DNA of 35,730 nt from Chamaesiphon sp041738715 (GCA_041738715.1 JBGSPI010000156.1:1-35730), one strand, 5' to 3'. Positions 15,433 through 23,714 are shown, counted from the stretch's first letter. A program made the numbers and translations. Notes: generated from the letters alone by a model not told the origin.

Positions 15433-16956
15433 ATGTGGTTGTCTTTACTATTTATTCTGATTTTGTCGGGTATTTCGACCTATATTATCCTGCGGCAAAC
15501 TGTTAGTCAGCTTGTCACAGTTCCATTGTGGTTACTATGGTCGGTGCTGATGACTCCACCCTTTTTAACTGGCGTAGCGATCGCTTGGAGTCAGCAAATT
15601 CCCTCATTATTTTTTACCATCGCTATTTGCTCGATCTCCTGGCTGGTTTATTGGCGACTGCTCGATGCTCCGGCACGCCTGCGCCAACCAGGCAAAGAGC
15701 AACTCACCCCGAACGATGTCATCCCTTCTGGAAATCTAGCCGAGATTTTACCCATTCCAGAACCTGAACAGTCGGAATCAACTAGTTCTGTTCAGCCGAT
15801 CGATCGGGAAGAAGAAGCAACGCTGCGGACTTGTTTTGCCTGGAATATATTTTTTCTTGAAAAGATCGAATATCGACCCCAAGCAGTATTATGTCGTGGT
15901 AAGTTACGTACTGATTCAGATATTGCTTACACCACCATTAAACAAAACATTGAACGGTTATTTGGTGACAGATTTTTTATCTTATTTCAATATAGTTTAT
16001 CGACAGGCAAACCATTCTTTGCACTAGTCCCCAGTCCCCCAGTGCAAAAAACTGGCGTGGCTCAACGTTGGCTAAGTCTGACCATCGGCTTGGGCTTATT
16101 TTGTCTGACATTAATGTCCACCATTTATTTTGGGGCAGCACTAGTCCGCGCTCATACGAGAGAGATCAAAGAAGTAATCGAAGCTGGTTTACCCTATGCA
16201 CTGGCGATCATTGTCAGTCTAGGCATTCGCGATCTGGGACGCTATCTGGTTGCTCGGTTTTACCAGATCGATCGCACCTTTCCCTATTTTATTCCGCTTC
16301 CATTTTTGCCTGGAACCTACGGTTGTTTTGTGCAACTCCAATCGCCAATTCCCAACCGCAAAGCTGTCTTCGATCTGGGATTTGTCTCCTCCTGTCTGGG
16401 TTTAACGGTAGCGGTGCCACTATTAATCTGGGGACTAACACAGTCACAACCAGTAGCTATAGATCCCAAATCAACATTATTTAGCTTTCAGGCGATCGAT
16501 CCGCGCTTTTCAATTTTATTCACACTGCTGAGTAAATTAGCCTTAGGCAGTAAATTTGGATCAGAAATTGCCATCAATTTGCACAGTGTCGCGATCGCTG
16601 CTTACCTGAGCTTACTGATTATTACGATTAACCTAATGCCCCTCCGCCGACTAGATGGAGGACATATTGTTCACGCCATGTTCGGTCAAAAACCTAGTGC
16701 GATCGTTAGTCAGTTGAGCAAAGTTGTACTCTTAATTCTTGGCTTTATCCGATTCAAAGCTTCTGGATTTGGCAATACCGATCTGCTATTTCTGGCAATT
16801 GCCATATCTCTGATTCCGGCGATCGACGAACCCGCGCTCAATGATGTCTCCGAACTCGACAACTGGCGTGATGCCTTGGGAATTGTGATGTTGGCGATCG
16901 TTATCCTAATTTTGATGCCGATGCCAACGATCTTACTCCAACTACTCAATCTCTAG
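15433..16956 (+). CDS. EGY/site-2-protease-like membrane protein lacking HExxH
   Basis: A 507-residue polytopic membrane protein of the M50/EGY class. The N-terminus carries two hydrophobic segments (about 1-75), then a soluble domain (about 130-200, with RPQAVLCRGKLRTDSDIAY and GKPFFALVP) and a membrane core. The second S2P motif is intact: NLMPLRRLDGGH with Asp408. The helix that normally carries HExxH reads IRDLGRYLVARFY, so the motif is RDLGR at 266-270 and both histidines and the glutamate are replaced. Flanking family sequence (FPYFIPLPFLPGTYG, SPIPNRKAVFDLG) is preserved and the reading frame is intact. This points to a pseudo-protease, as in plant EGY3, rather than a decaying gene. 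It is divergent from the MBL-fold gene by 98 bp. Confidence 0.85.
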   Translation: MWLSLLFILILSGISTYIILRQTVSQLVTVPLWLLWSVLMTPPFLTGVAIAWSQQIPSLFFTIAICSISWLVYWRLLDAPARLRQPGKEQLTPNDVIPSGNLAEILPIPEPEQSESTSSVQPIDREEEATLRTCFAWNIFFLEKIEYRPQAVLCRGKLRTDSDIAYTTIKQNIERLFGDRFFILFQYSLSTGKPFFALVPSPPVQKTGVAQRWLSLTIGLGLFCLTLMSTIYFGAALVRAHTREIKEVIEAGLPYALAIIVSLGIRDLGRYLVARFYQIDRTFPYFIPLPFLPGTYGCFVQLQSPIPNRKAVFDLGFVSSCLGLTVAVPLLIWGLTQSQPVAIDPKSTLFSFQAIDPRFSILFTLLSKLALGSKFGSEIAINLHSVAIAAYLSLLIITINLMPLRRLDGGHIVHAMFGQKPSAIVSQLSKVVLLILGFIRFKASGFGNTDLLFLAIAISLIPAIDEPALNDVSELDNWRDALGIVMLAIVILILMPMPTILLQLLNL

Positions 16957-17022
16957 CCGTGCTAAATAAGTTAATCCCCGATCCGTTGTCGATAGGCAAC
17001 GAAGTGGCATAGAATCTAGGCA

Positions 17023-17949
17023 TTGGTTGTAGTGGATAAATTGGTAATGACTTTGGGATTTGGGCTTAATTCCCAGTTTACAGAATCCTGGTTGCTCCAA
17101 AGTCTTGACCTGGGATTAGTAATTGCCCTCACTTTTCTGGTATTACTGGCGGTCAGCGATCGGCGGACACTCTGGATGGTGCGAGGGCTAATTGTGTTGA
17201 TGGTGACTGCTGTCGTCAGCGAACGGTGTCAATTTCGCCTCCTGAGCTTCGTTTTGGACAAATTGGTCGTAGGGGCTGCACTGGCAATGTCAGTGGTCTT
17301 CCAGTCCGAATTTCGCCGCTTTCTGGAGCAATTAGGCAAGGGGAATCTGCTGCTGCTGATCCGCCCGAAACGACGAGTTAGTCATGCACCTGATCGAGCG
17401 ATCGATGAAATTGTTGATGCAGTCAAGGAGCTATCCCAACAACGGATTGGCGCACTAATGATCCTCGAAACCACGGGAATGATCGATGAGCGGGATTTTG
17501 CTGTGCCTGGAGTCAAATTAGATGCAGAGTTATCCAAGGAATTACTTCAGACAATTTTTCAAAATAGCACGTTACTCCACGATGGCGCGGTCTTTATTCG
17601 TGGTGAGCGGATCGTTGCGGCTGGAGTAATTTTACCCCTATCCGATCGCACGGCTTCCCGCCAGTTGGGCACTCGTCACCGCGCAGCAATGGGCATAACT
17701 GAACGGGTGAACAATTGCCTGTGTATTGTCGTCTCCGAAGAAACCGGTTCGATTTCTCTCGCCGAATCCGGTGTCCTCGATCGACCGCTGACGAGTACTA
17801 AACTTAAAGAATTATTAGAAGTCCGCTTTGCTCCCACCGTCGAACGAGAATCCGTCGCCCCAAGTTTACGCACATTGGGTCGCAAGTTTAGTTCTCGCGG
17901 TATGATGATATTTCGCAAGCTACTGCGATCTTCTGAAGATAAGCAGTAG
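17023..17949 (+). CDS. cdaA: Diadenylate cyclase CdaA
   Basis: A membrane-anchored DAC/DisA_N-domain enzyme making cyclic di-AMP from two ATP. Two to three transmembrane helices (about 29-44, 52-66, 76-94) precede the cyclase domain. Catalytic signatures are LHDGAVFIRG (DGA at 187-189) and GTRHRAAMG (RHR at 218-220), both intact. The start is uncertain: TTG at 17023, GTG at 17032 and ATG at 17047 are all in frame and none has a strong Shine-Dalgarno. c-di-AMP controls K+ and osmotic balance and, in cyanobacteria, night survival. uppS follows on the same strand, as commonly seen in cyanobacteria, tying the signal to envelope synthesis. About 165 bp of tandem repeats separate the two. Confidence 0.92.
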   Translation: MVVVDKLVMTLGFGLNSQFTESWLLQSLDLGLVIALTFLVLLAVSDRRTLWMVRGLIVLMVTAVVSERCQFRLLSFVLDKLVVGAALAMSVVFQSEFRRFLEQLGKGNLLLLIRPKRRVSHAPDRAIDEIVDAVKELSQQRIGALMILETTGMIDERDFAVPGVKLDAELSKELLQTIFQNSTLLHDGAVFIRGERIVAAGVILPLSDRTASRQLGTRHRAAMGITERVNNCLCIVVSEETGSISLAESGVLDRPLTSTKLKELLEVRFAPTVERESVAPSLRTLGRKFSSRGMMIFRKLLRSSEDKQ

Positions 17950-18100
17950 GGTTAGGGGTTAGGCTTCAGAGATTAGGCTTTAGGGATTAGGTTTTAGGGA
18001 TTAGGTTTTAGGGATTAATAATTAATAATTGAGAAAGCATAGTCCCCCAGTCCCCCAGTCCCCCAGTCTCCCTATCCCCCATCCCCGATCTCCCCGTCCC
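17949..18100. repeat. STRR tract: 14-bp and 8-bp tandem repeats
   Basis: The cdaA-uppS spacer is low-complexity. ATTAGG(C/T)TTTAGGG occurs three times in tandem (17972-17985, 17986-17999, 18000-18013), then ATTAATAATTAATAATT, and from 18041 AGTCCCCC repeats three times and decays into C-rich variants up to about 18100. Such short tandem repeats are common between cyanobacterial genes and vary in copy number between strains. Confidence 0.85.
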
Positions 18101-18116
18101 CCCGTCCCATCTCCCG

Positions 18117-18866
18117 ATGACTCCCAAAACCACCAGTCTCGTCAAACTTCCGGCTGATTTAGATGATACTCGGCTGCCAAAACATGTTGCCGTAATTATG
18201 GATGGTAATGGTCGATGGGCAAAAAAGCGGGGATTGCCGCGCATAATGGGACATCGACGAGGGGTTGATGCACTCAAAGATCTGCTCCGCTGTTGCCGAG
18301 ATTGGGGAATTCCCGCATTGACTGTGTATGCCTTTTCGACTGAAAATTGGGGCAGACCGATCGAAGAAGTCGATTTTTTGATGACATTATTCGAGAGTGT
18401 TCTGCAACGCGAACTCAACGAAATGATTGCCGAGCAAGTGCGGATCGAGTTTGTCGGTGATTTACAGGTGTTAGCTCCATCACTCCGTAATGAGATTGAA
18501 AAAGCGAAACTTGCCACCCAAAATAATCAAGGGGTAAGATTTACGATCGCAACTAATTATGGCGGTAGACAAGAAATCGTCCGAGCTTGTCAGGAAGTTG
18601 CTAGGGAGGTTTTGCAGGGAAATCTACAACCACATGATATCAACGAAAACACCATCGCCCAATATTTATATACCGCAGACTTGCCCGATCCAGATCTGTT
18701 AATTCGGACTAGTGGCGAGATGCGGATTAGTAACTTTCTATTGTGGCAACTAGCCTACGCCGAACTATACATCAGCGATATATTATGGCCGGATTTCGAT
18801 CGCCATGCCTTTCATCATGCTTTACTCGATTTCCAAAAACGACATCGGCGGTTTGGTAAGGTGTAG
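18117..18866 (+). CDS. uppS: Isoprenyl transferase / undecaprenyl diphosphate synthase
   Basis: A 249-residue cis-prenyltransferase that elongates farnesyl diphosphate with isopentenyl units to the C55 carrier lipid used by MurG and MraY. Signature motifs are VAVIMDGNGRWAKKRGLPR (catalytic Asp and phosphate-binding residues), GHRRGVDAL, TVYAFSTENWGRP, and near the C-terminus PDLLIRTSGEMRISNFLLWQ with ELYI. ATG at 18117 directly follows the C-rich repeat tract and has no recognisable Shine-Dalgarno. Downstream of cdaA on the same strand; murG follows about 1 kb further on. Confidence 0.95.
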   Translation: MTPKTTSLVKLPADLDDTRLPKHVAVIMDGNGRWAKKRGLPRIMGHRRGVDALKDLLRCCRDWGIPALTVYAFSTENWGRPIEEVDFLMTLFESVLQRELNEMIAEQVRIEFVGDLQVLAPSLRNEIEKAKLATQNNQGVRFTIATNYGGRQEIVRACQEVAREVLQGNLQPHDINENTIAQYLYTADLPDPDLLIRTSGEMRISNFLLWQLAYAELYISDILWPDFDRHAFHHALLDFQKRHRRFGKV

Positions 18867-18913
18867 GGGTAGAGGGTAGGGATCGATATTTGTCTAAACC
18901 TAACCTCTAATCC

Positions 18914-19708
18914 CTATTTCCCTTTTATTACACGTACCCGTTGAGTCAGGGTTGTCATCCCACTAGGGCGGATGAAAATGGTTGAAATCCAGTAGTCGCC
19001 CGATTTACCAGGCGCACGGGCAATCTTAAATAAGCCGCCAGCCGTGAGCAATTCGAGCTTGTAGTCCACCATTTGGGTATAGGCTTGAGGTGTGACGGGT
19101 TGTTCGACAGTGGCACCCATTAAGACATCTTCACCAAGCGGTTCTTTGACGATCGCGTCTAAGTTATATTCAGCGTTGGTTTGGAGTTTTTCGGGTAGCG
19201 TGAGATCGATCGTTGGTGGTTGAGATCCACTAGAAACTTGACTGCGCTCTTGGAGAATTTGTTGTTGAACGATTTGTCCGCCGACAATTTTTTGACGGGA
19301 TTGGACGGTAGATTGCAGATTGAAAGTTTTACCACTTATTTGTTGTGTACCAGTAATTTTAGTTACGGTGTCTGCTGTATATCCATTCCCCTCGGATCTC
19401 CAGTTTGTCAGGGTGGTAGTGTATTTGAGATTATTATAAGTCTGCCAGAACTGACCCACCGACTGTTGCCATGTTGCTTTGGTTAGACCATCGCTAGTGG
19501 TGAAGTTCGCACTGTAGTAACGTGATAATTCTGGTAACTGCCGAGTATTAGCAGCAGCCTCGATTTTGGTCAGAATCGTCTTGAGTGGAATGGGAGCAGT
19601 GGCAGGATTGTTGCCCTGGGCGAGAAGCTGGCGAGAGGCAAATGGCAGACCACTAGCGGCGATCGCTACGAGCGGAATTGCCAGTTGGTAATACCATCTA
19701 GAAGGCAT
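18914..19708 (-). CDS. Exported NTF2-like protein of unknown function
   Basis: About 264 residues from ATG 19708. The N-terminus MPSRWYYQLAIPLVAIAASG is a plausible Sec signal with cleavage near LLAQG, so the protein is probably periplasmic or lipid-facing. The first mature half (TILTKIEAAANTRQLPELSRYYSANFTTSDGL, then WRSEGNGYTADTVTKITG) resembles NTF2/SnoaL-like folds that act as small-ligand pockets or protein modules. The second half has beta-rich phrases such as YKLELLTAGGLFKI. The frame is open to 19867, but that extension would overlap the murG promoter region and hide the signal. It is convergent with uppS and divergent from murG. No substrate is known to me. Confidence 0.7.
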   Translation of the reverse strand: MPSRWYYQLAIPLVAIAASGLPFASRQLLAQGNNPATAPIPLKTILTKIEAAANTRQLPELSRYYSANFTTSDGLTKATWQQSVGQFWQTYNNLKYTTTLTNWRSEGNGYTADTVTKITGTQQISGKTFNLQSTVQSRQKIVGGQIVQQQILQERSQVSSGSQPPTIDLTLPEKLQTNAEYNLDAIVKEPLGEDVLMGATVEQPVTPQAYTQMVDYKLELLTAGGLFKIARAPGKSGDYWISTIFIRPSGMTTLTQRVRVIKGK

Positions 19709-19830
19709 TGTCGAGGATAGAAAACGGTAGATGAGTTGCAGCGACATATAAAACCTACGATAAAATGACAGCATTATGTTTAGGATAACCTCTAGCAAGC
19801 AGCGATCGACTAAAATAGCTGTGTTGCACC

Positions 19831-19836
19831 AGGAGG
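19831..19836 (+). promoter_or_regulatory. Shine-Dalgarno AGGAGG setting the murG GTG start
   Basis: A full consensus AGGAGG lies 11 nt before GTG 19848 and is unusually strong for this window, where most starts have weak or no Shine-Dalgarno. It selects this GTG over the in-frame ATG at 19776, which would add 24 residues unlike the MurG N-terminus. Confidence 0.75.
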
Positions 19837-19847
19837 GATCAGAATCA

Positions 19848-20942
19848 GTGTCTAAGGAAGCTACCAAGCTACTAATTGCGGCAAGTGGAACTGGGGGACA
19901 TTTGTTTCCCGCGATCGCGGTTGCCGAAAAGTTGCCAGAATATCAGATCGAATGGTTAGGTGTACCCGATCGATTAGAATCCAAATTAGTTCCTGCCGAG
20001 TACCCACTGCATATCATTCGCGTAGGTGGATTCCAAGGCAAATTTGGGTTAGGGACACTCAGGACCTTGACTGGATTAGTTCGGGGTATCTTCCAAGTGC
20101 GGAAATTGCTCAAGCAAGGTCAGTTTGATGCGGTTTTTAGTACAGGAGGCTATATTTCCGCTCCGGCGATTTTAGCTGGTTATTCGCTTGGTTTACCAGT
20201 GTTTCTCCACGAATCCAATGCTCTACCAGGGAAAGTTACTCGTTGGCTGAGTCCCTTTTGTACCAAGGTAGCCGTCGGATTTGCCGTGACAAGTAAATAT
20301 CTCTCCCTCGCTCAGACAATCTATCTGGGAACACCATGTCGTCAGCAGTTTCTGACCCCTCAACCCCTCGATTTGCCCATTCCAGATGGTGTCCCCCTAA
20401 TTGTGGTCGTCGGTGGTTCTCAAGGCGCGGTAGCCATCAATCAGATGATTCGTGAATGCGTAGGAACTTGGTTAGAGGCTGGAGCAACGATCGTCCATAT
20501 TACTGGAGCTAATGACTCCCCCAGCGAGCAAATTGAGCATCCACAATATATCGTCTTGCCCTTTTATGACAATATGGCGGGACTTCTCCAAAGAGCCGAT
20601 TTAGCCATCAGTCGCGCTGGTGCGGCGACACTCAATGAGTTGATGATTACCCGCACCCCATCAATTCTGATTCCCTATCCCTTTGCAGCAGAAGATCATC
20701 AATACTATAATGCTAACGTGTTATCAACTGCTAATGGGGCATTTTTGTTTCGCCAAGAGTCCCTCACTGCCTCATTTCTCGCGAGGGAAGTTTTGAATCT
20801 ACTTCAAAATCCCCAACAATTGAAAACAATGGCTTCTAATACTAGTTCACTAGGTGTGCTTAATAGTGCAGAATTGCTAGCAGATCTGATTAGAGAATCA
20901 GTTAGTAATAGATCCAACTCAGTTAGGATGAGTATAGGGTAA
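19848..20942 (+). CDS. murG: UDP-GlcNAc:undecaprenyl-PP-MurNAc-pentapeptide GlcNAc transferase
   Basis: Peptidoglycan glycosyltransferase MurG, a peripheral inner-membrane GT-B enzyme that adds GlcNAc to lipid I to form lipid II. Evidence: the Gly-rich loop IAASGTGGHLFPA at the N-terminus, STGGYISAPA and HESNALPGKVTR, the second domain loop VVVGGSQGAVAIN, and the donor-site stretch ISRAGAATLNE followed by IPYPFAAEDHQ. About 364 residues from GTG 19848, the family's usual length. It shares its upstream region with the divergent exported-protein gene. Its lipid carrier comes from UppS, encoded 1 kb upstream. Confidence 0.95.
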   Translation: MSKEATKLLIAASGTGGHLFPAIAVAEKLPEYQIEWLGVPDRLESKLVPAEYPLHIIRVGGFQGKFGLGTLRTLTGLVRGIFQVRKLLKQGQFDAVFSTGGYISAPAILAGYSLGLPVFLHESNALPGKVTRWLSPFCTKVAVGFAVTSKYLSLAQTIYLGTPCRQQFLTPQPLDLPIPDGVPLIVVVGGSQGAVAINQMIRECVGTWLEAGATIVHITGANDSPSEQIEHPQYIVLPFYDNMAGLLQRADLAISRAGAATLNELMITRTPSILIPYPFAAEDHQYYNANVLSTANGAFLFRQESLTASFLAREVLNLLQNPQQLKTMASNTSSLGVLNSAELLADLIRESVSNRSNSVRMSIG

Positions 20943-21014
20943 ACCCTGCGTTCCCGAACCCTAACGCCTAACACCTGACACCTACTCCGTACCTTCTACT
21001 CCCTAATAAACAAA

Positions 21015-21296
21015 ATGACTAAAGCAACTTGGAACGGCGTTACATTAGCCGAAAGCGATCAAACTGTGATAGTTGATAATAATCACTACTTTCCAGCCGA
21101 TAGCCTCAATAAAGAGTATTTTGTCGATAGCAATACTCACACCACCTGCTCTTGGAAGGGAATCTGTAGCTACTATAGTATCGAAGTAGATGGTCAAGTT
21201 AATCCTGATGCCGCCTGGTATTATCCCGAGCCGAAAGAAGCAGCGAAGAATATTGCTGGATATGTCGCTTTCTGGAAGGGCGTAAAAGTTGCCTAA
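21015..21296 (+). CDS. DUF427 family protein
   Basis: A 93-residue single-domain DUF427 protein: TKATWNGVTLAESDQTVIVD, NHYFPADSL, TTCSWKGICSYYSI, AAWYYPEPKEAAKNI and VAFWKGVKV are the family's conserved blocks in order. The fold is a small beta-barrel of unproved function, found in bacteria, fungi and plants. The conserved Cys-Ser-Trp-Lys-Gly patch could be a ligand site; this is inference. ATG at 21015 follows a C/T-rich repeat leader without a Shine-Dalgarno. It lies 72 bp after murG on the same strand but probably has its own transcript. Confidence 0.88.
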   Translation: MTKATWNGVTLAESDQTVIVDNNHYFPADSLNKEYFVDSNTHTTCSWKGICSYYSIEVDGQVNPDAAWYYPEPKEAAKNIAGYVAFWKGVKVA

Positions 21297-21329
21297 TTAG
21301 TGGTTTATTTATTGCCTAATTCTCATCTT

Positions 21330-21395
21330 ACTGGCTACGGCTGCGTAGTCGTCAGCGCAAAGCGCAGGCTTCATGCCTGTGTCTACGGCAAGCTA
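21330..21395. repeat. Dispersed cyanobacterial intergenic repeat, palindromic
   Basis: The stretch contains nested short inverted repeats (CTACG/CGTAG, GCGC AAA GCGC, GGC TTCAT GCC) and two copies of CTACGGC. On the minus strand it reads GCCGTAGACACAGGCATGAAGCC and continues with GCGCTTTGCGCTG, which I recognise as a type of dispersed repeat common between genes in many cyanobacteria. There is only one copy in this window, so repetitiveness here is from general knowledge. Confidence 0.5.
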
Positions 21396-21412
21396 TATCC
21401 AACACAGAAACA

Positions 21413-21433
21413 AACTCCTAACTCCTAACTCCC
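21413..21433. repeat. Heptamer STRR, AACTCC(T/C) x3
   Basis: Three tandem heptamers (AACTCCT, AACTCCT, AACTCCC) immediately precede the next gene and displace any Shine-Dalgarno. They belong to the heptameric STRR type seen in heterocystous and related cyanobacteria. Confidence 0.8.
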
Positions 21434-21439
21434 ATCTCA

Positions 21440-21805
21440 ATGATCGACAGCCAAATCATTACTGAATTGCAAACTCAATTTGCTGATATTCCCGAAGCAA
21501 TCTTGGCACTTGATACTATTTCCGACTGCGAAGGCGATCTCGAAGATGCGGCGATGACGTTGGCGATTCGAGCCGGACAACAGCCAGATATTAATAATAG
21601 TGAGTGGTTGGATAGTTTCGCGAAAAAGTGTCGTGTTGCCATCTGTCGATCGGAGTTTCGGAATGATATGGTAAATGGTAATTTTGTTCCTCTATTTGAA
21701 CATTTTGTCGAAGCTAAAGTGTGTCCAAAATTATTGATTTTACCCGTGTTACTATACGTTCATGAACAGGGAGTAAATCGATTCTGTCAAGCACTCGATA
21801 ACTGA
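21440..21805 (+). CDS. Conserved cyanobacterial hypothetical protein
   Basis: A 121-residue acidic soluble protein, MIDSQIITELQTQFADIPEAI at the start. The first 50 residues are helical with a UBA-like look (LDTISDCEGDLEDAAMTLAIRAG), followed by a second helical part (FAKKCRVAIC, FVPLFEHFVEAKVCPKLLILPVLLYV). I do not recognise a named domain but believe similar proteins exist across cyanobacteria. No signal peptide or membrane helix is certain. ATG at 21440 follows the heptamer repeats. It is convergent, 21 bp from the DUF3531 gene. Confidence 0.7.
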   Translation: MIDSQIITELQTQFADIPEAILALDTISDCEGDLEDAAMTLAIRAGQQPDINNSEWLDSFAKKCRVAICRSEFRNDMVNGNFVPLFEHFVEAKVCPKLLILPVLLYVHEQGVNRFCQALDN

Positions 21806-21826
21806 TATTTGTTGAATTAACAATGT

Positions 21827-22279
21827 TTAGTTAATATCCTGAAATAAAGACTCTTTATAACTAGGATCGATTTCCCATTCTTCGTTCTCACCACCAATCA
21901 GTAATTGGAAAATCTCGACATATTCTTTGCTCAATTGGTTGAGAGAGTTGATTAAGATATCGATCGCGATCGCATCACTGGTCCCCAGATCTAACCAACA
22001 ACGTCCCCAATTTCCCTCATACTCAAAATCCCCCATGTTGTGCATCACCGACATCATAGAGCTATCGGCAGCATCGTTATCATAGTCTAGGTAACTTAGC
22101 TCTAAACCTGTTTCCTGCACTTGGGTATTTTCGGCATTAAATCCACCTAATTTACCGAGAAAAAACCATGAAGAAAATACTTCTTCAACTAATTTCTTTT
22201 CTTGTTCTGATGGTGCATTACTAAATTCTAACCAAAACCAAACATCAAATTGATTGAACTCGCGAAACTGAACGTGCAT
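21827..22279 (-). CDS. DUF3531 family protein
   Basis: A 150-residue acidic soluble protein matching DUF3531, a family conserved in cyanobacteria and plastid-bearing eukaryotes. Typical blocks: VQFREFNQFDVWFWLEF at the N-terminus, VEEVFSSWFFLGKLGGFNAEN, SSMMSVMHNMGDFEYEGNWG, and RCWLDLGTSDAIAIDILINSL. The biochemical role is unknown; distribution suggests photosynthesis or thylakoid biology. The photosystem II S4-domain gene lies 54 bp upstream on the same strand, so the two may be co-transcribed, which would support that link. Confidence 0.85.
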   Translation of the reverse strand: MHVQFREFNQFDVWFWLEFSNAPSEQEKKLVEEVFSSWFFLGKLGGFNAENTQVQETGLELSYLDYDNDAADSSMMSVMHNMGDFEYEGNWGRCWLDLGTSDAIAIDILINSLNQLSKEYVEIFQLLIGGENEEWEIDPSYKESLFQDIN

Positions 22280-22333
22280 ATTTCTAGGATTAGGGAACAG
22301 GGAAAAGGGTTAAGACTATCAATTATTAATTAT

Positions 22334-23113
22334 CTACAAATATCTAGTTAGATTGATCCGATAGCGTTCTTTTTTGGTGATAGCAACTTCACCGATTTCT
22401 AATCTACCTTTGCCGCGAATAGCAACTAAATCGCCAGCTTTGAGTGCATGAGACGATTGCGAGATATCTTTCCAATTTACCCGAACATCTCCACTAGTAA
22501 TTAGATCGACCATTTTACTCCGAGACATGCCAAATCCAGCAGACGCGATCGCATCTAGTCGCAGAGATGCTTCTACTGTCGTCATTTCCTTTTTCTTCGG
22601 TTCGCGAATCTTTAATTCACTTAACTCAATCCGCCGAGTTTTCACGGGTACAGACCGAACTTGAGTCAGATGAAGTTCTAGATATTCAACTAATTCTGGT
22701 GCGACAATTGCTTGGGCACCTTGTTCGCCGAGGACGATGATATCACCGGTTTTATCGCGCACGATGCCACAACCCAACATCGAGCCTAAGAAATCTCGAT
22801 GAGTCGGCGGATCGAAGAGAAAGTTACCCGCAATCTGGACAGCCGCAATTGGGACTTGACTGGCTTCAAAGGGTAATTCACTCCGACAAATCCCTAACCT
22901 CTGTCTCTCAGCTTGTGGATAGCCACCTGTGGCGATGATTTCTACTTCAGTCAGGCGATTAAATATGTCCTGAATTTCGACGATTTCTGGTGGAGAAAGA
23001 AAGTCTGTCTCGACTATTTCCCAAGTTTTAATTGCTTGTTCGGCGAGATCGATGACTCGTGCCACTACGTCGCGATTTTCAACACGTTTGAGTAAATCTT
23101 CTCTGGGCAGCAT
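22334..23113 (-). CDS. Photosystem II S4 domain protein
   Basis: A 259-residue protein of the cyanobacterial/plastid 'photosystem II S4 domain' family. It begins MLPREDLLKRVENRDVVARV, continues with TDFLSPPEIVEIQ and the GGYPQAERQRLGICRSELPF block, and ends in an S4 RNA-binding domain (about 178-245: LRLDAIASAGFGMSRSKMVDLI, GDVRVNW, LKAGDLVAIRGKGRLEIGE). The middle part resembles YlmH-type S4 proteins involved in division and RNA binding. Its exact role in photosystem II is not settled. DUF3531 follows 54 bp downstream on the same strand. Confidence 0.88.
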   Translation of the reverse strand: MLPREDLLKRVENRDVVARVIDLAEQAIKTWEIVETDFLSPPEIVEIQDIFNRLTEVEIIATGGYPQAERQRLGICRSELPFEASQVPIAAVQIAGNFLFDPPTHRDFLGSMLGCGIVRDKTGDIIVLGEQGAQAIVAPELVEYLELHLTQVRSVPVKTRRIELSELKIREPKKKEMTTVEASLRLDAIASAGFGMSRSKMVDLITSGDVRVNWKDISQSSHALKAGDLVAIRGKGRLEIGEVAITKKERYRINLTRYL

Positions 23114-23195
23114 TGGATCGATGATAAATAATGAATTAAGAATGTCGCGACGGCAATAATATTTAGATTATATACTCATGAAAATCGATCAAAAT

Positions 23196-23714
23196 TTATT
23201 GGTACATATCGATATAGGTTTGGAGATTTTCGGGGTCACATCTGCGGAGGATCGGGGTTGCTTGCTGAAGCAATAATTGAGAACCTTCAACGACAATTAG
23301 ATACTTGCCAGCATTAAGCCGATTGCGATAGGGGAGCGCATCGCCACTCCCAAAGGCAATCCCGCCGCCACCCCCAATGAAGATACTACCCATCGCCCCA
23401 CCGATCGATCCGAGTAATCCACCGATGACATGATTACCAATTTCCCCAGCCCAGGCAAAGGTTTGTAAATTGGTGACGATACTAAAGCCAACGCCACTGA
23501 TAAAACCAAAGGGAATTAACCAGATTGCCATTAGTTTAGATAGCTTTTGGGCTTGTTCCTTGGGATCGATCAAGCCAAACTCATCGGCACTTTTGTAACC
23601 GCGACCGAGGATGGTAATGTTATTGAGTGGTAGCCCTTGCTGTTCGAGTTGAGTATAGGCAGACTCGGCTTGGATGCGATCGGCCAGAACAGCGATCAGA
23701 TAGTTATTATTCAT
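23196..23714 (-). CDS. Conserved membrane protein with glycine-zipper core
   Basis: About 172 residues from ATG 23714 (MNNNYLIAVLADRIQAESAY). The N-terminal part has the ferredoxin-like 'AxxAYxxLxxxGLPLxxITILGRGY' pattern seen in general-stress-protein/DUF1269-type proteins. The middle is hydrophobic and very Gly-rich (LIPFGFISGVGFSIV, HVIGGLLGSIGGAMGSIFIGGGGG), suggesting one or two packed membrane helices, and the C-terminus returns to a soluble strand pattern (KYLIVVEGSQLLLQQA). The frame is open to 23795, but that extension lacks family-like sequence. I recognise similar proteins in cyanobacteria, without assigned function. Confidence 0.75.
   Translation of the reverse strand: MNNNYLIAVLADRIQAESAYTQLEQQGLPLNNITILGRGYKSADEFGLIDPKEQAQKLSKLMAIWLIPFGFISGVGFSIVTNLQTFAWAGEIGNHVIGGLLGSIGGAMGSIFIGGGGGIAFGSGDALPYRNRLNAGKYLIVVEGSQLLLQQATPILRRCDPENLQTYIDMYQ

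Noticed and set aside
17949..18100. CRISPR-like repeat array
   Set aside because: Units of 8 and 14 bp directly abut each other without unique spacers; typical STRR.
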